Assembly (NCBI GenBank): GCA_023459215.1
Contig: JAEWVF010000039.1
Location: 82,903-146,902 of the forward strand
Reading direction: 5' to 3'
DNA: 64,000 nucleotides
Origin: Chloroflexota bacterium
GTDB taxonomy: Bacteria; Chloroflexota; Anaerolineae; Anaerolineales; Villigracilaceae
Shown here piece after piece: positions 20,101 through 26,002 of this stretch (position 1 is its first letter; each line of letters starts with the position of its first letter). The position numbers and the translations under genes are program-made. The notes below the pieces were generated by a model. It was given only the letters and a program-made list of their open reading frames with translations, was not told the origin of the DNA and made no database searches.

Positions 20101-23100
20101 TTGACGATGAGTTCACTGAACTATCCTACACGTTACTCACCTGGCCCTGCGCATGTGGTCTTCCCCGGTTCCGGGAATGTTCCGGCCACATACACCGATG
20201 GACGGATTGCTGTCTGGTTGGGCACGATTGTCGATACGGAATCCAATGGCGTGCCGCGCGCGAATGCGAGCGGCGATGATGCTGCCGGTACGACCGATGA
20301 TGAAGACGGCCTTGTTTTGGATGCTGCTGGCTGGACGGCTGGTGCAGGGACGGGCGGCAGTTTCCCGCCTGCCCCGAAGGCAACCATTACCCTTAATAGC
20401 AGTAACGATTGCGATATCAACCCGGCAGGGAAACAGGTTTATTATGGGTTCTGGATTGATTGGAACCCCGGAGACAACCTATCAACCTTTGACGCATTTT
20501 ATTCCGGCAGCGGAGTCAGTTGCAGCCCCGTGTCTGTTTTGGTAGATGTTCCTGTTCCAGCGACGTATGTTCCCGACAGTAATGTATACATGCGCTTGAG
20601 GGCTTCTGAAAGCCCGCTCGACATAAACGATTACGAAGGCACAATCGTGAACGGTGAAGTGGAAGATTATTGGTTCACTTTCACGAGCGGCGGTGTCACC
20701 ACGCCGGTGACGTTATCGTATTTTCGTGCGGAGCGTCAGGGAACCGGGGTAGTGTTCGATTGGTCGACGGCGACGGAGACGGGCAATGTTGGTTTCAACC
20801 TGTATGTAGCGAAGGGCAAAGAGAAGACCCTGATCAACTCGCAACTGATTCCCTCGAAAGTGATTGATTCGCTCGAGGTGCAAAACTACAGTTACAGTGC
20901 GCAGTTGAACGGCAGCGTTTTCTACATTGAAGATGTGAGTATTTTGGGAGAAACCGAACTGCACGGGCCGTTTGTGCTTGGCCGCGCCTATGGTGCGCGC
21001 CTGACCAATGCGCCGATCAACCTGGCAGCCATCCAGGCCGAGCATGAACGCAAAGATGATCAGCGCCAGGAACAGCTAAGCGATGCGATGGTTGTTCCGG
21101 CTGAAGCGCTGGCGCCGGTAGAGATAACCACGCCGGTTGTACGGACGGACCGGGGAATTCCTGACCGGATCGTGCGGCCAAAAACACCGATGCCAGTTAG
21201 CCCGGTCAAGCCGGTCAAGCCGACGAAGACACCGCGGCGGCCCGCGCCAACCGCAACGCTGACGCCGACGGCGACTGCGACCAATCAACCGACCTACACG
21301 CCGAGTGCGACCCTGACCAGCGAGCCGAGCTATACCCCGAGCGCAACACCGACCTGGACGCTGGAACCAACCCTGACCGTCGAACTGAGCGCAACGGTTG
21401 AAGAGTCACTCGAGCCGACTGCTACGGACGAAACCGAAAACCTGGTTACGCCCACTGAAACTGAAACGCCTCAGGAATCTGCTTCGGCGACTCCAACCGA
21501 AACCGAGACTGAAACACCTTCACCGACGGTTACGGCAACCGCGACTGAAACCGAAACGCCAACGGAAACTGCAACCGCGACCGAAACCGAAACGCCGACG
21601 GTCACGGCCACCCCAACCGAGACCGAAATACCAACGGAGACTGCAACCGCAACCGAAACAGCTTTGCCAACGGCCACAGCTACCCCCACCGAAGTTTCGG
21701 CGCAGCCCGTGCTGTATGACCCGGCCGATTTGCAGTTGAGCACCACCTTCAACCTGAAGGTCAACAAAACCGGCCTCTACCGCGTTACCTACGAGCAACT
21801 GCAAACCGCTGGTCTCGACCTGGCGGGCGTCCCGTTGGAAAAACTGACCGTGCTCAACCGCGATAAGATGATCCCGATCTATGTTTCCATGCCGGATCAA
21901 TCCGTAACCTTTGGCGCGGGCGGGTATATCGAGTTCTACGGCGAAGCCCTGGACACGCTTTACACCGACACCAACATCTACATCCTGCAAGTGAACGCAT
22001 CCCCGGCTCCGCGTGTCCGCATGGATAACACTGTGCCCGATGCCAGCCTGCCTGCTCCAGTCTCCTACCAGGAGACCCTGGTGGTGAACAACCAGCGCCA
22101 GTTCGCAAACTATGCGCCGGATGTGGATAAGTGGTACGACACCTCGATGCTGGCCTATACCAGCGCCAAGAGCTGGAATTACACCTTTGTTGCGGATGGG
22201 CTGGCCAACGGTGGCGCAGGCGCGCGCATGGAAGTGATTGTCTGGGGTGTGACAAACTGGCCCGAAAGCCCGGACCACCACCTGTTGGTGAGCGTGAATG
22301 GGATGCAACTTGGCGACGAGTATTTTGACGGGTTGGTTGAGAAGACCTTCACCTTTAACCTGCCCGCCGGATTGCTGCGTGAAGGCGCCAACACCCTGAC
22401 GCTGACCTTGCCAGGCGATACTGGCGTGAAATGGGATATGGTCAATTTCGATAAACTTATCCTGACCTACCCGCGTGAGTTCCGCGCGAAAGAAGGCCAG
22501 CAGCAGTTCCATCTTCAGGGTGATGTGTTCACGGTGACGGGTTTGCCAGCCAGCGATGTGATTGTCTATCGTCTGGACGGGACCAGCCAGGTCCGCCTGC
22601 AACAATTGGATCTGGCTGCCGCCAGCGATGGCCTTTTCCGTGCAACCTTTGCCGGATCAGGGCAGCCAGCCAGCTACCTGGTGACAACGGTGAGCGTGGT
22701 GCGCCAGCCGAAGTTGGAAGCCACCCGCACAGCCTCCAAGCTGAACCAGCGGGCGGAGTACTTGATCATTGCGCATCCGCAGTTCATCGAAGGCTTGCAA
22801 CCCCTGGTAAACGCTCGACGTGCGGAGGGGCTGAGTGTTGATGTAGTGAATGTTGAAGACCTGTATACGCAGTATTCGTATGGCATCTTTGACCCGCAGG
22901 CCATTCGTGCCCATATCCGCTACGCTGCGGCCAACCTGGGTGTGCGCTATGTGCTGTTGGTGGGCGGCGACACCTACGATTACCGCAACTACACAGGCAA
23001 GAACAGTCTCAGCTTCATCCCATCGCTGTACATTGCCACTGGGCCGATTGCGCGCTTTGTGCCGGTTGACCCGCTCTACACCGACCTGAACGGCGACAAC

Positions 23101-23787
23101 CTGCCCGATCTGGCTATTGGCCGCTTCCCGGTACGCAGCCGCGCGGAGCTTGATCTGATGGTGCGCAAGACTCTGGCCTACCAGGATAAGGCTTATGGCA
23201 AAACGGCCCTGTTCGTCTCAGACAAACTCGACCCGAGTGTTTCTTTCAAGGATATCAGTAAGGGGCTGGAAGCGAACCTTCCAAGTGACTGGATGGTTGC
23301 AAGTATTCATCTGGACGACCTGGCTGTGACCGCCGCCCGCCAGCAACTGTTGGACGCGATGAATCGCGGCACCGCGCTGGTGACCTTCACCGGGCACTCC
23401 GGGCCGACCAGTTGGACATTCAGCAGCCTGTTCACCACCAGCCATGCCGCGCAGTTGACGAATGTGGGCAAACCGTTTGTGGCGGTGCAGTGGGGCTGTT
23501 GGAACACCTACTATGTTGACCCGGTGAACAACTACCTGGTGCAGAGCCTGCTCTTCTCAGGAGATCGCGGCGCAGCGGCGGCCCTCGGGGCCGTGACCCT
23601 GACCGAGGCCGAATCGGAGCGTCTGCTGGGTGAACTGCTCACCCCGCGCATGGTTCAGCCGGGCGTCCGGCTGGGCGACGCGCTGCAACAGGCTAAGGCG
23701 GAACTCGCCCAAACCAACCCCGACCTGCTCGACGTCCTGCTCGGCTGGACCCTCATGGGCGACCCCACCTTGACCATTGTGCCTTAG
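11128..23787 (+). CDS. Giant secreted protein: SdrD-B-like repeats and C25 (gingipain-type) peptidase
   Basis: A 4219-residue exported protein. Signal peptide 1-35 ends at AGASQS. Residues 36-190 are a jelly-roll-like domain, and 200-610 an IgGFc-binding-like region. A DUF11-type domain (~690-820) is followed by fifteen B-like repeats (~822-2978), each opening like GDFIWLDQNGDGVQDAGE and including Ca-site-like Asp/Asn loops. A second jelly-roll copy sits after repeat 3. Then come a GEVEDY domain (~2985-3190), a Thr/Pro/Glu linker (~3352-3526), and a C-terminal peptidase whose GHSG and WGCW motifs supply His4090 and Cys4124, spaced as in gingipains. No sorting signal or membrane anchor is visible at the C-terminus. 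A surface or matrix adhesin-protease is inferred. Its leader carries a conditional terminator. Confidence 0.9.
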   Translation: MKKSFGYSQVRLLFVSLILLGIVFSAISWPAPAGASQSVYVLDNFTTATYNNQNGTSNWATDWVENNDTGVADTGDVRIIGGVLRLNNNLTPTTLPSVERGLSMPLNATATLSFYRTVSGLGGGGDTAILEIYDGDTAAWATLQTYNTNAARALQTIDISGYRSFDTRLRFRITGGYAGATEYLLLDDVQVTYQANLHFPSSVFQTVQTYYVPIPEDQGLLALNAINTDADDPMNTYISITVVADDTVIYYDHWEDDYETKTTNPSQITTEVWGDDNPANGMPPGFGSDVFIAGNIIILNNAVPSTNLLQLDYDGGDKISSTDAIAVTRTAWPSGAGTLHGGSVEMLNTDVWGLSYDIPADSGDQANDFDYAGLSVMASQDNTLIYLNGTQVMNMIGSQDYLDEGQSYLFGDGTIVGGDTITSDKPIQANFLTGDIGSNYESSWFTLYPYALLSSSYYAPVDGTTTPARTTAVYLQNPTANPITIYRMDSSGTENTVVTNLAAGATHRYTMPTTGTGMTFYTKDSARFQAISNMDSGGQASDWGYTLIPSNQLTQQAQLGWGVGRDPTSGTNPNENGSPAWVLAVGAGTMNVCVDYDGDGLGALTDANGSRYDQLLTVTNLQRTKVYDSDGDQTGMLLYLCNGSESANNRSNKIAVAWGQDPVTASAAAPGLDVGTSVPPLPNFTAIKNAVLTNDLNGDGKFDIGDTFEYQIKINNVGALPIPGNLITVSDIIPTYTNYYPNSTRIDGVSIPDAVIGTPFPLDEGGYLISGTLPIDGQFVVTFRVTIDASIPAATNLINNALVSDKKLTYIPKVEIFIDPPTKIGDFIWLDQNGDGVQDAGEPGLAGVTVFLDTNNNGTWNAGEPTTTTNSSGQYTFSGLSGGTYYVVVDTSTLPGGLTQTGDPDTTIDNKHTVTIGPGSTNKPYYAADFGYRGAIALGDFVWYDVDRDGIQDGGAEVGLDGVTVNLTWAGKDGNLATTADNIVFPAKVTSGGGAYSFVGLPNGIYQVNLDETSLPSNYSTTTADPITTASLTGNYLTADFGAAPGATISDFVWNDLDADGVQDAGEGGISGVRVYLDADNDNTYDVGERYATTDANGLYAITNLPAATLGTTYAVRVDTSTLPTTTYTRTYDLDGIGTLDEASATVTPGQVRTDVDFGYQLGVLSISKSSSIGDQVFPGDTITYTMVVRNNSGTTQTGIVVTDSLPIGTSYVANSTLASGYVETIATYRDNFGTAVYNNSDGTQSWMGNSWIEAGETTSPTANQIVITGGELRFQGTSAPNSIERQFNISGATSATLTYDCRASANHDEGADDFVVLAISSDGGLNWTNLATQSLGAINNSNCGAGFESFNILSYAAANTRIRFTHTASTTDEYFYVDNFQVQYTTAPATTKDNISGGTYADLYNGVPAVLVHQNDAFQLTNGQQMTITYRVTVIDPVRLSSIDNTAVVSSAQQLTPQVASVSDPLPRSAAGDYVWLDENSDGIQDAGEPGIPNTTVTLTGTDVLGNTVSWSTVTDANGRYLFPNLLPSNGNGYTVTVSGLPTGLSANPTYDENGIGTPNTTNFILNAATERMTADFGYNWAATTDTNNNTGTGAIGDRVWIDDGDGLQEPGEPGLYNVTVNLQTAGADGLFGTADDVTAATTTTGYDGRYIFDGLAAGSYRVFIPTTPAGYAQTGDPDNYGTTGATDNLTTTPIVLGPGDTFVNADFGYQPTAGQRFNIGDTLWVDSNRDGNSAGEPVLPGVSVSLVRDLNGNGLWDSGEPVIATDITDASGQYLFTNLPYTDGIGTDDYLVWVNDTANILGELTPVYDSNGSATPNISAVTNFGPADNLAQDFGYAPSGHDSGESLIGDTVFYDNNNNGSYQVGEGLEGVRVNLYTDVNSNGVWDAGDTLLSSTRTNENGQYFFGGLTTNGVLDFVVKIETASLPAGVTNTVDPGSAAPLNESAVVNMAANSANYAQDFGHRDTSSPNSISGTLWRDTDVDGALDVTEAARLAGVTVVLRNSSGNIVASTTTDVNGNYTFNNLPDGTFTVDVTDDSSLLNGYWKSSGAAGNGTANGTTAGQSQSDPYTVSVNGTDGRTATVDFGYYRESASVGDFVWSDLNGNGVQDSGEPGISGGTVTLTITWPGAAGTTILTTTTDGAGAYSFGNLLLDEDFDGAGLGEPTFLVTFSTPSGYTVTLEDQGGNEALDSDGLTETVSPVEGQAVTNVDSGFIQNRQGVIGDRVWLDEDGDGDQDAGESGIPNVRVFLDTDNDGVYDVGETFVYTDAEGGYVFKNLNSGSYNLAIDPISLPAGLNNFTYDENDGSTNPNGRTPVSLGNGQEYLTADFGLNWATPTETNANTGTGMIGDRLWIDDGDGNQEPGEPGLAGITVQLRTPGADGIFGTADDYGPDLLLGTADDVVATITSTTTNQAGNYSFDGLAAGGYLVYVPNTPSGYSQTGDPDGTLDNRTTAPVVLGPGDVYLNADFGYQPAAGQRFNIGDTLWLDTNRDGVVDSAATEPRLSAVTVALIRDTNGDGLWDADGVDNISGNADDEPIIAQDVTDANGQYLFTNLPYGDGIGTDDYLVWVNDTANLLAELTPVYDSNGIGTPNISAVTDFGPADNLAQDFGYAPAGHDAGERLIGDTVFYDNNANGTYQAGEGLEGVRVNLYLDANADGNYDAGETLLAATFTDENGQYFFGGLAAGRYVVRIDTSSLPSGVTNTVDVGDATLNEGGADLTVATSNLDVDFGYRDTSSPNSVGGTIWRDTNADGALSGESGIFENVIVVLRNGSGNIIATTVTDASGNYNFANLPDGSYTVDVTDENNVLDGYWHSLGTQDEADDNQSKTDAYTINLSSGENRATVDFGYYRDPASLGDRVWLDVNGNGIQDTDGNDNPEPSLPNAKVTLTITYPGGAGTITLVTYTDSNGLYSFGNLLLDEDFNLGGGVGEPAFQITFEGYGLTPTQTGQGNANTDSNGQSVAATVIQGANNISYDSGFTGNLDLGDLPDLTMSSLNYPTRYSPGPAHVVFPGSGNVPATYTDGRIAVWLGTIVDTESNGVPRANASGDDAAGTTDDEDGLVLDAAGWTAGAGTGGSFPPAPKATITLNSSNDCDINPAGKQVYYGFWIDWNPGDNLSTFDAFYSGSGVSCSPVSVLVDVPVPATYVPDSNVYMRLRASESPLDINDYEGTIVNGEVEDYWFTFTSGGVTTPVTLSYFRAERQGTGVVFDWSTATETGNVGFNLYVAKGKEKTLINSQLIPSKVIDSLEVQNYSYSAQLNGSVFYIEDVSILGETELHGPFVLGRAYGARLTNAPINLAAIQAEHERKDDQRQEQLSDAMVVPAEALAPVEITTPVVRTDRGIPDRIVRPKTPMPVSPVKPVKPTKTPRRPAPTATLTPTATATNQPTYTPSATLTSEPSYTPSATPTWTLEPTLTVELSATVEESLEPTATDETENLVTPTETETPQESASATPTETETETPSPTVTATATETETPTETATATETETPTVTATPTETEIPTETATATETALPTATATPTEVSAQPVLYDPADLQLSTTFNLKVNKTGLYRVTYEQLQTAGLDLAGVPLEKLTVLNRDKMIPIYVSMPDQSVTFGAGGYIEFYGEALDTLYTDTNIYILQVNASPAPRVRMDNTVPDASLPAPVSYQETLVVNNQRQFANYAPDVDKWYDTSMLAYTSAKSWNYTFVADGLANGGAGARMEVIVWGVTNWPESPDHHLLVSVNGMQLGDEYFDGLVEKTFTFNLPAGLLREGANTLTLTLPGDTGVKWDMVNFDKLILTYPREFRAKEGQQQFHLQGDVFTVTGLPASDVIVYRLDGTSQVRLQQLDLAAASDGLFRATFAGSGQPASYLVTTVSVVRQPKLEATRTASKLNQRAEYLIIAHPQFIEGLQPLVNARRAEGLSVDVVNVEDLYTQYSYGIFDPQAIRAHIRYAAANLGVRYVLLVGGDTYDYRNYTGKNSLSFIPSLYIATGPIARFVPVDPLYTDLNGDNLPDLAIGRFPVRSRAELDLMVRKTLAYQDKAYGKTALFVSDKLDPSVSFKDISKGLEANLPSDWMVASIHLDDLAVTAARQQLLDAMNRGTALVTFTGHSGPTSWTFSSLFTTSHAAQLTNVGKPFVAVQWGCWNTYYVDPVNNYLVQSLLFSGDRGAAAALGAVTLTEAESERLLGELLTPRMVQPGVRLGDALQQAKAELAQTNPDLLDVLLGWTLMGDPTLTIVP
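13591..20060 (+). repeat. Array of fifteen SdrD-B-like repeat units
   Basis: The coding sequence holds fifteen units of about 330-470 bp, each starting with a G-D-x-[VIL]-[WF]-x-D core and a Gly-Val/Asn-Val strand ~22 residues later. Cores begin near 13591, 13936, 14266, 15541, 15916, 16285, 16675, 17038, 17404, 17788, 18163, 18565, 18994, 19348 and 19690. The best matches to one another lie six units apart. Confidence 0.85.
15532..20060 (+). repeat. Tandem duplication of a six-unit, ~2.26-kb block
   Basis: Units 4-9 (15532-17785) and 10-15 (17786-20060) occur in the same order with matching unit types: WLDE, WIDDGDG, FNIGDTLW, GDTVFYDN, W-R-D-T and the GNGVQD/GNGIQD type. DNA is clearly alike; for example the stretch from ~16261 matches that from ~18541 over many codons. 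Small insertions in the second copy (around 18289-18336) lengthen it. Confidence 0.8.
21180..21705 (+). repeat. Low-complexity Thr/Pro/Glu coding region
   Basis: Short degenerate iterations of ACCGAAAC and ACGGCNAC type encode PTATATP- and TETETP-like runs (residues ~3352-3526). They form an extended, probably glycosylated stalk between the adhesin-like part and the C25 peptidase. This is not a CRISPR array: units vary and the frame is kept. Confidence 0.85.
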
Positions 23788-23822
23788 CGACGACAATCGC
23801 ATTAGCCCAATTTCACCCCCTC

Positions 23823-23849
23823 AGCCCGGCCTTGCGCCGGGCTGTTTTT
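23823..23849 (+). terminator. Intrinsic terminator of the giant gene
   Basis: An 8-bp stem, AGCCCGGC (23823-23830) with GCCGGGCT (23836-23843), is followed by GTTTTTA. It lies 35 bases after the stop. A longer possible start of the next gene (23832) would fall inside this stem and was rejected. Confidence 0.88.
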
Positions 23850-23900
23850 ATCTTTGGTATCATTGAGCGGATCATAAAATTCTGCAGATTGGATAACCCG

Positions 23901-25781
23901 ATGGCTTTGTCTTTGACCTCCATCCATCACGATGGCTCTGTTCGTTATGTTAAATCTGGCGCAAACGGTTTGACGATTGGCGCTGAAGTTACCCTTCGCC
24001 TGCGCGCCGCTCCCCAGGCGGGCATCGAACGCGTTTTCCTGCGCCTGTGCCCGGACGGTGAACAGGCTTTTATCGAAATGCATCCCGAAGACCCGCAGCC
24101 GGCAGGCTCGGCCTGTGTCTGGTGGCGGGTCAGCCTGCGTTTGTCGATGCCGGTCACTGCCTATCGCTTCCTGTTGCTGACGGAGGCGGACGGCCCCTGG
24201 TGGTACAACGCTGGCGGATTGGCCCGGCACATCCCTACCGACGCCGAGGACTTCCGTTTGTTGGCCGGGTACCAGGCTCCGGGCTGGGTGCGCGCCAGCG
24301 TCTTCTACCAGATTTTCCCCGATCGTTTCGCCGATGGCGATTCGGCTAACAATGTCCGCGACGGTGAATTCAGCTACCACGGACAGGCCTCGCTCAGTCG
24401 GCGCTGGGGCGAGCCGCAGGGCAAGTGGCCGCAGGCTATGGTGGAATTCTATGGCGGCGATTTGCCGGGCGTCGAAGTGCGCCTCGATTATCTGGCCGAC
24501 CTGGGCGTGAACGCCCTGTATTTCAATCCGGTTTTTTCAGCGTTCAGCAATCATCGTTACGATGTGACCGATTATTACAATGTTGATGCCCATTTGGGCG
24601 GTAACCTGGCGCTGGGGTCTTTGCGCCGCGCGCTGACCGGGCGCGGGATGCGTTTCATCCTCGACATTGTCCCCAACCACTGCGGCATTCTGCATCCCTG
24701 GTTCCAGGAAACGCTGGCCGATCCGCGCTCGCCCTGGGCGGAGTTTTTTAGTTTCCGTGATTACCCCAACGATTACGAGTGTTGGCTGGGGGTCAAGGGT
24801 TTGCCCAAGCTCAACTATCGCAGCCAGAAATTGCGCCAGACGATGTACGCCGGGCCGGAGGCGATTTTTCGCCACTGGCTCAGGCCGCCCTTCCAGATTG
24901 ACGGCTGGCGGGTCGACGTGGCCAACATGCTCGCCCGTCATGGCGCTGACCAATTGGAGCGCGAGGTTTGGGATGGAATTCGCGCTGCGGTCAAGCAGGA
25001 AAATCCGCAGGCTTATTTGTTGGGCGAGAACTTCTTCGATGCTTCCCGCCAGCTGCAGGGCGACCAGTTGGACGCCTCGATGAATTACGCCGGGTTTACC
25101 CACCCGCTCTGGTTCTGGTTGAGTCATTTTTCCTATTCCCAGCATGGCCAGCCCCAGCGGGTCGAGTCGCCGCAGCCCTGGCCGACCCAGGCTTTGCTGG
25201 AAACCTGGCAAGCCTACCGCGCGGCCATCCCCTGGACGATTGCCTGCCAGCAGTTCAACCTGCTCGGTTCGCATGATACCGCCCGCATCCTGTCGGTGGT
25301 GGGGGATGACCCGGCCCTCAACCGCCTGGCGGCGGTTCTCTTGCTGACGTATCCGGGCGTGCCCTGCATTTATTACGGCGATGAGATCGGGATGCGCGCT
25401 GCCGATTCTTTATCTGCCCGCGACTGCATGATCTGGGATGAGGCAGGCTGGGACAGCAACCTGCGCGCTTTTTATCAGCATCTGATTCGCTTACGGCGCG
25501 AATCGACCGCCCTGCTGGAGGGTGGTTTCCAGGTGCTGACCGCCGAAGCGGACTGGTTTGCCTATCAACGCGATACGGATGCGGAAATCCTGCTGGTGGT
25601 CGCCAATCGCGGCCCGGCTTGCGATTTGGCGGATGGCTTGCCTGTGGCCATCGGCGCTGTTCCTGATGGGATGCTGTTCGATGAGATTTTCAGCGGTCAA
25701 CGCCTGGCAGTTGTGAATGGCCGCCTGCCCCTGTCGGTCTTGCCGACCGGCGCGCAGGTTTGGCGCGGGCGTTTTTCCTGA
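23901..25781 (+). CDS. GH13 alpha-glucosidase/neopullulanase (MalZ-like)
   Basis: A 626-residue glycoside hydrolase likely to cleave alpha-1,4 links of maltodextrins. No signal peptide is seen, so it is probably cytoplasmic. An N-terminal beta domain (~1-125) precedes the (beta/alpha)8 barrel, which opens with FYQIFPDRFADGD. Catalytic motifs are GWRVDVAN (nucleophile Asp339), LLGENFF (acid/base Glu376) and GSHDTAR (transition-state Asp459), and DIVPNHCG is conserved region I. The C-terminal beta domain ends GAQVWRGRFS. ATG 23901 was chosen because upstream in-frame starts lie in the preceding terminator. Context gives no pathway partner. Family confidence is high and exact substrate low. Confidence 0.88.
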   Translation: MALSLTSIHHDGSVRYVKSGANGLTIGAEVTLRLRAAPQAGIERVFLRLCPDGEQAFIEMHPEDPQPAGSACVWWRVSLRLSMPVTAYRFLLLTEADGPWWYNAGGLARHIPTDAEDFRLLAGYQAPGWVRASVFYQIFPDRFADGDSANNVRDGEFSYHGQASLSRRWGEPQGKWPQAMVEFYGGDLPGVEVRLDYLADLGVNALYFNPVFSAFSNHRYDVTDYYNVDAHLGGNLALGSLRRALTGRGMRFILDIVPNHCGILHPWFQETLADPRSPWAEFFSFRDYPNDYECWLGVKGLPKLNYRSQKLRQTMYAGPEAIFRHWLRPPFQIDGWRVDVANMLARHGADQLEREVWDGIRAAVKQENPQAYLLGENFFDASRQLQGDQLDASMNYAGFTHPLWFWLSHFSYSQHGQPQRVESPQPWPTQALLETWQAYRAAIPWTIACQQFNLLGSHDTARILSVVGDDPALNRLAAVLLLTYPGVPCIYYGDEIGMRAADSLSARDCMIWDEAGWDSNLRAFYQHLIRLRRESTALLEGGFQVLTAEADWFAYQRDTDAEILLVVANRGPACDLADGLPVAIGAVPDGMLFDEIFSGQRLAVVNGRLPLSVLPTGAQVWRGRFS

Positions 25782-25795
25782 TGGACAATCTTGTC

Positions 25796-25824
25796 TTGAC
25801 TTCACCGCCCGGCTGATGTAAACT
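25796..25824 (+). promoter_or_regulatory. Promoter of the leader peptide-ABC exporter transcript
   Basis: TTGACT (25796-25801) and TAAACT (25819-25824) are separated by 17 bases, a good sigma-70-type arrangement. A start near 25831 would give a leader of about 170 bases before the exporter gene, including a short ORF and a terminator. Confidence 0.65.
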
Positions 25825-25846
25825 ACTGGCATCTCAAAAGAAAGGA

Positions 25847-25978
25847 GCGCACTTCAATGATCTACCGCAACATTCACACGTTCAATCGTTTTGTTTATCT
25901 TTCTCGGAGTGCGCCTGTTGACCGTTAACGGTCTTTATCCTGTCTGCCTTTCGCCGCGCTGCACTCCCGCAGCGCGGC
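25847..25978 (+). promoter_or_regulatory. Putative transcription attenuator of the ABC exporter
   Basis: Three segments can pair in exclusive ways. Segment 1, GCGCACT (25847-25853), overlaps the leader ribosome site and pairs with AGTGCGC (25908-25914). Segment 2, GGAGTGC (25906-25912), can instead pair with GCACTCC (25961-25967), which would break the terminator stem at 25953-25978. Ribosome position on the leader ORF would decide which forms. This is an inference from complementarity of 7 bp each. Confidence 0.5.
25857..25928 (+). CDS. 23-codon leader peptide
   Basis: The ATG at 25857 follows a strong ribosome site AAAGGAG (25841-25847) by 9 bases and reads to TAA at 25926. The peptide has four Arg, two Tyr and two Phe, with no run of one amino acid. 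It sits between a promoter and a perfect terminator stem, both upstream of the ABC exporter, so it is a likely regulatory leader ORF and not a functional protein. Its 3' part (GGAGTGCGC, 25906-25914) takes part in the alternative pairings listed for the attenuator. Resistance-type exporters are often controlled by ribosome stalling in such ORFs. Confidence 0.62.
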   Translation: MIYRNIHTFNRFVYLSRSAPVDR

Positions 25979-25983
25979 TTTTT
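25953..25983 (+). terminator. Leader terminator before the ABC exporter
   Basis: A perfect 10-bp stem, GCCGCGCTGC (25953-25962) with GCAGCGCGGC (25969-25978), has a 6-base loop and TTTTT. It lies between the leader ORF and the exporter ATG at 26003. Confidence 0.88.
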
Positions 25984-26002
25984 ATTTGCTTATTTTTGGA
26001 AA

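Noticed and set aside
21421..21705. Short tandem repeats, possible CRISPR
   Set aside because: Units are degenerate, 8-18 bases, without spacers, and encode a Thr/Pro/Glu stalk in frame.
23832..23900. Extended N-terminus of the GH13 enzyme
   Set aside because: The extension begins with TTG inside the terminator stem of the preceding gene.
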